In this document: piece after piece, positions 4,319 through 8,462 of the stretch
How the letters are laid out: each line of letters begins with the position of its first letter
How positions within the stretch are numbered: position 1 is the stretch's first letter
NCBI GenBank assembly: GCA_004556255.1
Contig: SFHY01000049.1
Span: forward strand, 1 to 8,462
Length of the DNA stretch: 8,462 nucleotides
From: Lactobacillus delbrueckii
GTDB lineage: Bacteria; Bacillota; Bacilli; Lactobacillales; Lactobacillaceae
Reading direction: 5' to 3'
The notes under the pieces: model-generated
What the model saw: only the letters and a program-made list of their open reading frames with translations
Told to the model about the DNA's origin: nothing
The model's database searches: none
Translations under genes and position numbers: made by a program

Positions 4319-6061
4319 ATGAAATACGTCTTTAGCTACCTCAAAGACTATAAAAAAGAAAGCATTCTGGCCCCGCTTTTCAAGCTGCTGGAAGCCCTGT
4401 TTGACCTCTTCGTTCCCCTGGTCGTGGCCAGGATTATCGATTACGGGATCAAAGAAAGAAACCAGGCCTATGTTTTCCAGCAGGTTGGCCTCTTGGCCCT
4501 TTTGGCCCTTTTAGGGATCACGGCCAGCATTACTGCCCAGTGGTTTGCCGCCAAGGCCAGCGTGGGCCTGGCCAGCCAGCTGCGACAGGCGGCTTTTGAC
4601 AAGGTGGAAAAGTTCAGTTTTGCCAACCTGGACCAGCTGCCGCCCAGCACCTTGATTACCCGCTTGACCAGTGATATCAACCAGGTGCAGACCGGCTTCA
4701 ACATGGCTTTACGCCTCTTATTAAGAAGTCCTTTTATCGTCTTTGGGTCAATGATCGCGGCCTTTACGGTTAATGTTAAAGCGGCCTTGATCTTTGCCGT
4801 AGCGATTCCGCTTTTGGCCCTGGTCGTCTTTGGCATCATGCTGGTCAGTATCCCCCTTTACCGGAAGGTGCAGAAGCGGTTGGATGAAATTACCCGCCTG
4901 AGCAATGAAAACCTGACCGGGGTCCGGGTCATCCGAGCCTTTAGAAAAGAAAGAGCGGCCGTGGCCAAATTTGATGAAAAAGTTTCCGCCATGACCAAGC
5001 TGAACGAGTTTGTCGGCCGCCTGTCAGCCGCCATGAACCCGGTGACTTATGTCATGATCAATATCGCGGCCATCGTCTTGATTCAAGTTGGCGCCGTCCA
5101 GGTAAATACCGGAGCAATGGCGCAAGGGCAAGTGGTGGCTCTTTACAACTACCTGGCCCAAATGATCGTGGAACTGATTAAGCTGGCCAGCCTGATTATC
5201 ACCATCAACCGGGCCTGGGCCTGCGGAGACCGGGTTGGCCAGGTTCTGGCCACGGAAAACGACTTGACTTATCCTGAAGCAGGTCCAAAGGTCACAAACA
5301 GCCAGGTTGACTTTAAAAATGTTTCCTTTACCTATCCGGCAGCCTCAGCACCGGCCGTTTCAAACTTGACCTTCACGATCAAGCCGGCCGCGACCGTCGG
5401 CATTATCGGGGGGACGGGCAGCGGCAAGAGCACCCTCTTGAAGCTCTTGACCCGCTTTTATGACTGCGGGGAAGGGGAGATCAAGCTGGGCGGAGTTTCC
5501 TTAAAAGACCTAACCCAAGAGGAACTGCTGGACCAGTATGCCCTGGTGCCGCAAAAGGCCCAGCTTTTTGCCGGCAGCATCCGGGACAACCTGCTGATGG
5601 GCAGGCTGGAGGCCAGTGATGAAGACTTGTGGCGTGCACTGGAATTGGCCCAGGCGAAAGACGTAGTCTTGGCTAAGCCCGGCCAGCTGGACTTTCAGCT
5701 CGAGCAGGAAGGCAGAAACCTTTCCGGCGGGCAAAAGCAGCGTTTGACCATCGCCCGGGCCCTGGTCAAGCAGGCTCCGCTTTTGATCTTGGATGACAGC
5801 GACAGCGCCCTGGACCTGGCAACAGGGGCGCGTCTGCGGCAGGCTCTGGCCAGCTTGAAGGACGTAACTAAGATCCTGGTTTCCCAGCGGGCCTCCAGCA
5901 TCATGCAGGCTGACCAGATCTTGGTCTTAGACGATGGCAAACTGGTGGCCAGCGGCAAGCACGAAGAGCTTTTGGCCAGCTGCCAGGTCTACCAGGAAAT
6001 CTATTATTCCCAGTTCCCGAAGGAAAAAGAAGCGAAAGAAGATAAGGAGGGGAGCCGATGA
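4319..6061 (+). CDS. Heterodimeric ABC exporter, subunit with degenerate catalytic site (TM287/LmrC type)
   Basis: A 580-residue half-transporter. Residues about 1-310 form a six-helix exporter membrane domain (helices near 17-37, 55-77, 135-153, 157-178, 243-262, 275-297), and 330-565 form the ATPase domain. Motifs: Walker A GGTGSGKST (364-372), Q-loop Q412, signature LSGGQ (468-472) and Walker B LLILDD (488-493). D493 replaces the catalytic Glu, and Q523 (VSQR) replaces the H-loop His. These two changes are the mark of the degenerate-site subunit of heterodimeric exporters such as TM287, LmrC and BmrC, which it resembles from the N-terminus onward (YLK.Y, LAPLFK, RIIDYGI). Such pumps export drugs or lipid-like compounds; the substrate here is unknown. 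A good SD (AAGGAAG) sits 6 bp before the ATG. The last 13 residues are Lys/Glu-rich. The stop overlaps the start of the partner gene (ATGA), implying translational coupling. Confidence 0.95.
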   Translation: MKYVFSYLKDYKKESILAPLFKLLEALFDLFVPLVVARIIDYGIKERNQAYVFQQVGLLALLALLGITASITAQWFAAKASVGLASQLRQAAFDKVEKFSFANLDQLPPSTLITRLTSDINQVQTGFNMALRLLLRSPFIVFGSMIAAFTVNVKAALIFAVAIPLLALVVFGIMLVSIPLYRKVQKRLDEITRLSNENLTGVRVIRAFRKERAAVAKFDEKVSAMTKLNEFVGRLSAAMNPVTYVMINIAAIVLIQVGAVQVNTGAMAQGQVVALYNYLAQMIVELIKLASLIITINRAWACGDRVGQVLATENDLTYPEAGPKVTNSQVDFKNVSFTYPAASAPAVSNLTFTIKPAATVGIIGGTGSGKSTLLKLLTRFYDCGEGEIKLGGVSLKDLTQEELLDQYALVPQKAQLFAGSIRDNLLMGRLEASDEDLWRALELAQAKDVVLAKPGQLDFQLEQEGRNLSGGQKQRLTIARALVKQAPLLILDDSDSALDLATGARLRQALASLKDVTKILVSQRASSIMQADQILVLDDGKLVASGKHEELLASCQVYQEIYYSQFPKEKEAKEDKEGSR

Positions 6062-7830
6062 AAAAGCAAGACAAGAAAATGGACAGCTGGCAGGCGATGA
6101 AGCAGCTTTTGCCAATTATCGGCCGCTACCGCCTTCTTTTATTCATCAGCATAATTCTAGCGGCAGTTTCCGTTATCCTCCAGCTTTATGTGCCGATCAT
6201 CTTTGGCCGGGCCATTGACCAGATTGTCGGTACCGGCAAAGTTGACTTTCCGGCTATTGGCCAGGACCTGGCCCAGATTTTAATCTTGGTGCTTGTCTCA
6301 GCCGCCGCCACCTGGCTGATGGGCCTGATCAACAATAAACTGACCTACCGGACCGTCCAGGATATCCGGGAAAAGGCCATCCGGCAGCTGCAGCTTTTGC
6401 CCTTGTCATATCTGGACCAGCACCCAAGCGGGGACATTGTTTCCAGAATCATTGCCGACACCGACCAGCTCTCTGACGGCCTGCTCTTAGGCTTTTCCCA
6501 GCTTTTCTCCGGCTTGATCACTATTGTGGCTACCCTGGCCTTCATGCTCAGCCAGTCAGTGGAAATTACCCTCTTGGTTTTGGTCTTGACTCCTTTGAGT
6601 TTCGTCGTGGCCCGCTTTATTGCCAGCCGGTCCTACCAGATGTTCAGAAAGCAGAGCCAGACTCGGGGCGAGCAGACCAGCTTGATTGAGGAGATGGTGA
6701 GCGGGGTCAAGGTGGTCAAGGCTTTTGGCTATGAAAAAACCGCCTCAAGCCGCTTCGCTGAAATCAACCACCGCCTGCAAGAATACAGCCAGCAGGCGAC
6801 CTTTTATTCCAGCCTGACCAACCCGGCTACCCGCTTTATCAATTCCTTGATTTATGCCCTGGTCGCCTTGGCGGGGGCTTTTGCCATCATGGGCGGGCGC
6901 CTTACGGTTGGCGGACTCAGCGTTCTGCTTAATTACTCTAACCAGTACATGAAGCCGTTTAACGACATCAGCTCGGTGATTACTGAGCTGCAAAACGCGG
7001 CTGCCTGCGCCGGCCGGGTCTTTGAACTGATCAATGAAGAGTCGGAAGCTGATCCGGTGGACTTAAGCAAGGCTGATGGCGATTTGCTTGAAGTCAAGAC
7101 CGGTTCAGTCGTCTTTGACCATGTCAACTTCTCCTACCAGGCGGACAAGCCTCTGATCAGGGACTTCAACTTGACTGCCAAGCCGGGGATGCGGGTTGCC
7201 CTGGTCGGGCCGACCGGCTGCGGGAAGACGACCACCATCAACCTGCTCATGCGCTTCTATGACGTGGATTCCGGCGGAATCTACTTAGACGGGACTAATA
7301 TCAAGGACATGTCCCGGCACGCCTTAAGAAAAAATTTCGGCATGGTCTTGCAGGACACCTGGCTGGAAGAGGGGACAGTCCGGGACAACCTGGCTTACGG
7401 CAAGGAAGACGCGACGGATGAAGAAATCATTGAAGCCGCAAAAGCTGCCCACAGCTGGGGCTTTATCCGCCGCCTGCCCCAGGGCCTGGACACGCCCCTT
7501 TCCGCTGACAGCTTAAGCGCCGGGCAAAAGCAGCTGCTCTGCATCACCAGGGTCATGCTGCTGGACCCGCCAATGCTGATTTTGGATGAAGCAACCAGCT
7601 CTATCGACACCCGGACAGAAATGCTGATTCAAGCTGCTTTTGACAAGTTGATGCAGGGCCGGACCAGCTTTGTCGTGGCCCACCGTTTGTCCACGGTCGT
7701 TAATGCTGACTTGATCCTGGTGATGAAGGACGGGCAGATTATTGAACGCGGCAAGCACGCTGACCTTCTGGCCCGGGGCGGCTTTTATTGCCAGCTTTAC
7801 CGCAGCCAGTTCGCGAAATTGCCATCATAA
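6058..7830 (+). CDS. Heterodimeric ABC exporter, subunit with canonical catalytic site (TM288/LmrD type)
   Basis: A 590-residue half-transporter partnered with the preceding gene. The membrane domain covers about 20-320 and the ATPase domain 350-585. Motifs: Walker A GPTGCGKTT (384-392), Q-loop Q432, signature LSAGQ (486-490), Walker B MLILDE with D510 and catalytic E511, and H-loop H542 (VVAHRLST). The second signature glycine position reads Ala (LSAGQ), the known divergence in this subunit type. This motif faces the partner's degenerate Walker site, while the partner's LSGGQ completes the active site here. The ATG lies within the stop of the upstream gene (ATGA overlap) and has a very strong SD, AAGGAGG at 6044-6050, 7 bp upstream, so equal or higher expression is likely. 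The Cys residue in Walker A (C388) is unusual but tolerated. A terminator follows directly. Substrate not deducible. Confidence 0.95.
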   Translation: MKKQDKKMDSWQAMKQLLPIIGRYRLLLFISIILAAVSVILQLYVPIIFGRAIDQIVGTGKVDFPAIGQDLAQILILVLVSAAATWLMGLINNKLTYRTVQDIREKAIRQLQLLPLSYLDQHPSGDIVSRIIADTDQLSDGLLLGFSQLFSGLITIVATLAFMLSQSVEITLLVLVLTPLSFVVARFIASRSYQMFRKQSQTRGEQTSLIEEMVSGVKVVKAFGYEKTASSRFAEINHRLQEYSQQATFYSSLTNPATRFINSLIYALVALAGAFAIMGGRLTVGGLSVLLNYSNQYMKPFNDISSVITELQNAAACAGRVFELINEESEADPVDLSKADGDLLEVKTGSVVFDHVNFSYQADKPLIRDFNLTAKPGMRVALVGPTGCGKTTTINLLMRFYDVDSGGIYLDGTNIKDMSRHALRKNFGMVLQDTWLEEGTVRDNLAYGKEDATDEEIIEAAKAAHSWGFIRRLPQGLDTPLSADSLSAGQKQLLCITRVMLLDPPMLILDEATSSIDTRTEMLIQAAFDKLMQGRTSFVVAHRLSTVVNADLILVMKDGQIIERGKHADLLARGGFYCQLYRSQFAKLPS

Positions 7831-7843
7831 GTGAATATTTTTT

Positions 7844-7870
7844 AACCGTTCTCTAAGTGAGAGCGGTTTT
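7844..7870 (+). terminator. Terminator of the ABC exporter operon
   Basis: A 10-bp stem, AACCGTTCTC (7844-7853) with GAGAGCGGTT (7859-7868), has one G-U pair, a 5-nt loop, and a T-rich tail (TTTTAATTT). It begins 13 bp after the stop of the second exporter gene. The T tract is broken by AA, so termination may be partial. Confidence 0.8.
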
Positions 7871-7905
7871 AATTTGCAAAATAATTGTAAAAATACTATT
7901 ATTTT

Positions 7906-7936
7906 TTGAGAAAAAGACAGAGGAATTTAGTATAAT
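7906..7936 (+). promoter_or_regulatory. Promoter of the PAS-GGDEF gene
   Basis: A perfect -10 TATAAT (7931-7936) is preceded by TTGAGA (7906-7911, 5/6 to the -35 consensus) at a long 19-bp spacing. Transcription would start near 7943, giving a leader of about 45 nt. This makes the following gene a separate unit from the exporter operon. Confidence 0.55.
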
Positions 7937-7987
7937 TACTTTGAAAAAGTCTCTAATGACAAAAATAGCTAGATAGAAGCTGGTAAT

Positions 7988-8462
7988 ATGATTGAAAAAG
8001 ATGATCTGACAAATTTCTTGCGAAAGTCTTTTACTTATATCCGGGAGCCCTTCCTGGTTCTGGAAGTCAAGGATAATAAAACGGCCATCGTCTATGCCAA
8101 TAAGAAGCTGCTGGATTTGTTTGCCTGCAATAATATGGCGGAACTGACTGATTTTGCCTGGGAAAAGCTTTTCCCGCTGACTACAGGTCTAAGTAGTGAT
8201 CATGCCGAATTTCAACACATGACAGTTGCAGATGCCAAGGGGCAAGAACATCTGCTTAACGCTGAGGTCCGCAAGGCTGAAGTTGCCGGCCAGGAATTGC
8301 ATCTGTGCTATTTACTCCGATCAATATCAACCGGGACCTTTTGACCGGCCTGCTGGACCTGCGCTATTTCCAAGAAGTCGGACAGAGCCGGACAGAGGAC
8401 TGGATTAAAGAAGGCGAGCACGTTTCGATCATTTACTTTGACCTGGTGGGGATGAAAGACTA
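7988..8462 (+). pseudogene. PAS-GGDEF (diguanylate cyclase type) protein, frameshifted and cut by the window edge
   Basis: The first frame reads 118 residues and stops at 8342-8344. Its N-terminal 100 residues look like a PAS sensor domain: REPFLVLEV at 19-27, IVYANKKLLDLFA at 34-46, and later strands to LHLCY. From 8311 the -1 frame continues sensibly as FTPININRDLLTGLLDLRYF. DLLTGL (8335-8352) is the opening motif of GGDEF domains. About 30 residues later comes IIYFDLVGMKDY (8428-8462), in which the Asp codon at 8440-8442 is the expected metal ligand. The GGDEF motif itself would lie beyond the window. The join needs one extra T in the run at 8311-8313, so a 1-base deletion is the simplest explanation. 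GGDEF proteins make cyclic di-GMP, or serve as sensors when degenerate. The SD before the ATG is weak. As read, the product would be a PAS fragment ending in about a dozen unrelated residues; a sequencing error would instead make the gene intact. Confidence 0.8.

Noticed and set aside
5934..6218. 94-codon open frame across the junction of the two exporter genes
   Set aside because: It overlaps both clearly coding frames. The ATGA overlap with a strong SD accounts for the region.
8305..8316. Programmed -1 ribosomal frameshift joining PAS and GGDEF
   Set aside because: The zero-frame codons TGC TAT TTA do not form an X XXY YYZ slippery heptamer. No stimulating SD or strong hairpin is evident next to it. 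A plain deletion or read error is simpler.

Overview
The window looks like chromosomal DNA of a low-GC Firmicute of the Lactobacillaceae, most likely the Lactobacillus delbrueckii group. The reasons are the lactobacillus-type enolase N-terminus at the left edge, strong AGGAGG-type ribosome binding sites, CcpA/cre-type operator sequences, and genes rich in G/C at third codon positions (CTG, GGC, GCC, CAG) separated by very AT-rich spacers. A recently broken gene fits the pseudogene-rich genomes of that group. The species assignment is inference; no rRNA is present.

Left part (1-1235). The first 12 codons of an enolase gene (eno) run off the left edge on the minus strand, with a good promoter and a consensus catabolite-responsive element (cre) just upstream of its -35. 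A DegV-family fatty-acid-binding protein gene is transcribed the other way. It ends in a bidirectional terminator shared with a convergent PAP2-family membrane phosphatase gene (1276-1863, minus, TTG start).

Middle part (1864-4318). A 274-residue protein of uncertain function (2109-2933, plus) shows a faint resemblance to ComK. A second consensus cre overlaps its putative -35. It ends at a 14-bp stem terminator shared with a convergent LysR-family regulator gene (3003-3905, minus). A 413-bp AT-rich intergenic region follows, with two short dyads near the lysR side and a 12-bp tandem repeat next to the promoter of the next operon.

Right part (4319-8462). Two ABC exporter half-transporter genes overlap by ATGA and form a heterodimeric exporter of the TM287/288 - LmrCD type. 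The first subunit carries the degenerate catalytic site (Asp for Glu after Walker B, Gln for the H-loop His) and the second the canonical one. After a terminator, a separately promoted PAS-GGDEF protein gene begins. It is interrupted by an apparent 1-base deletion in a T run (about 8311-8313), so the GGDEF domain is in another frame. The gene runs off the right edge.

Functional picture: the LysR regulator lies divergent to the exporter and may control it. The cre sites suggest CcpA (carbon catabolite) control of eno and of the ComK-like gene. No mobile element, CRISPR array, tRNA or rRNA was seen, and I see no clear undescribed multi-gene system. The best leads are the broken diguanylate-cyclase-type gene, the cre architecture and the ComK-like protein.
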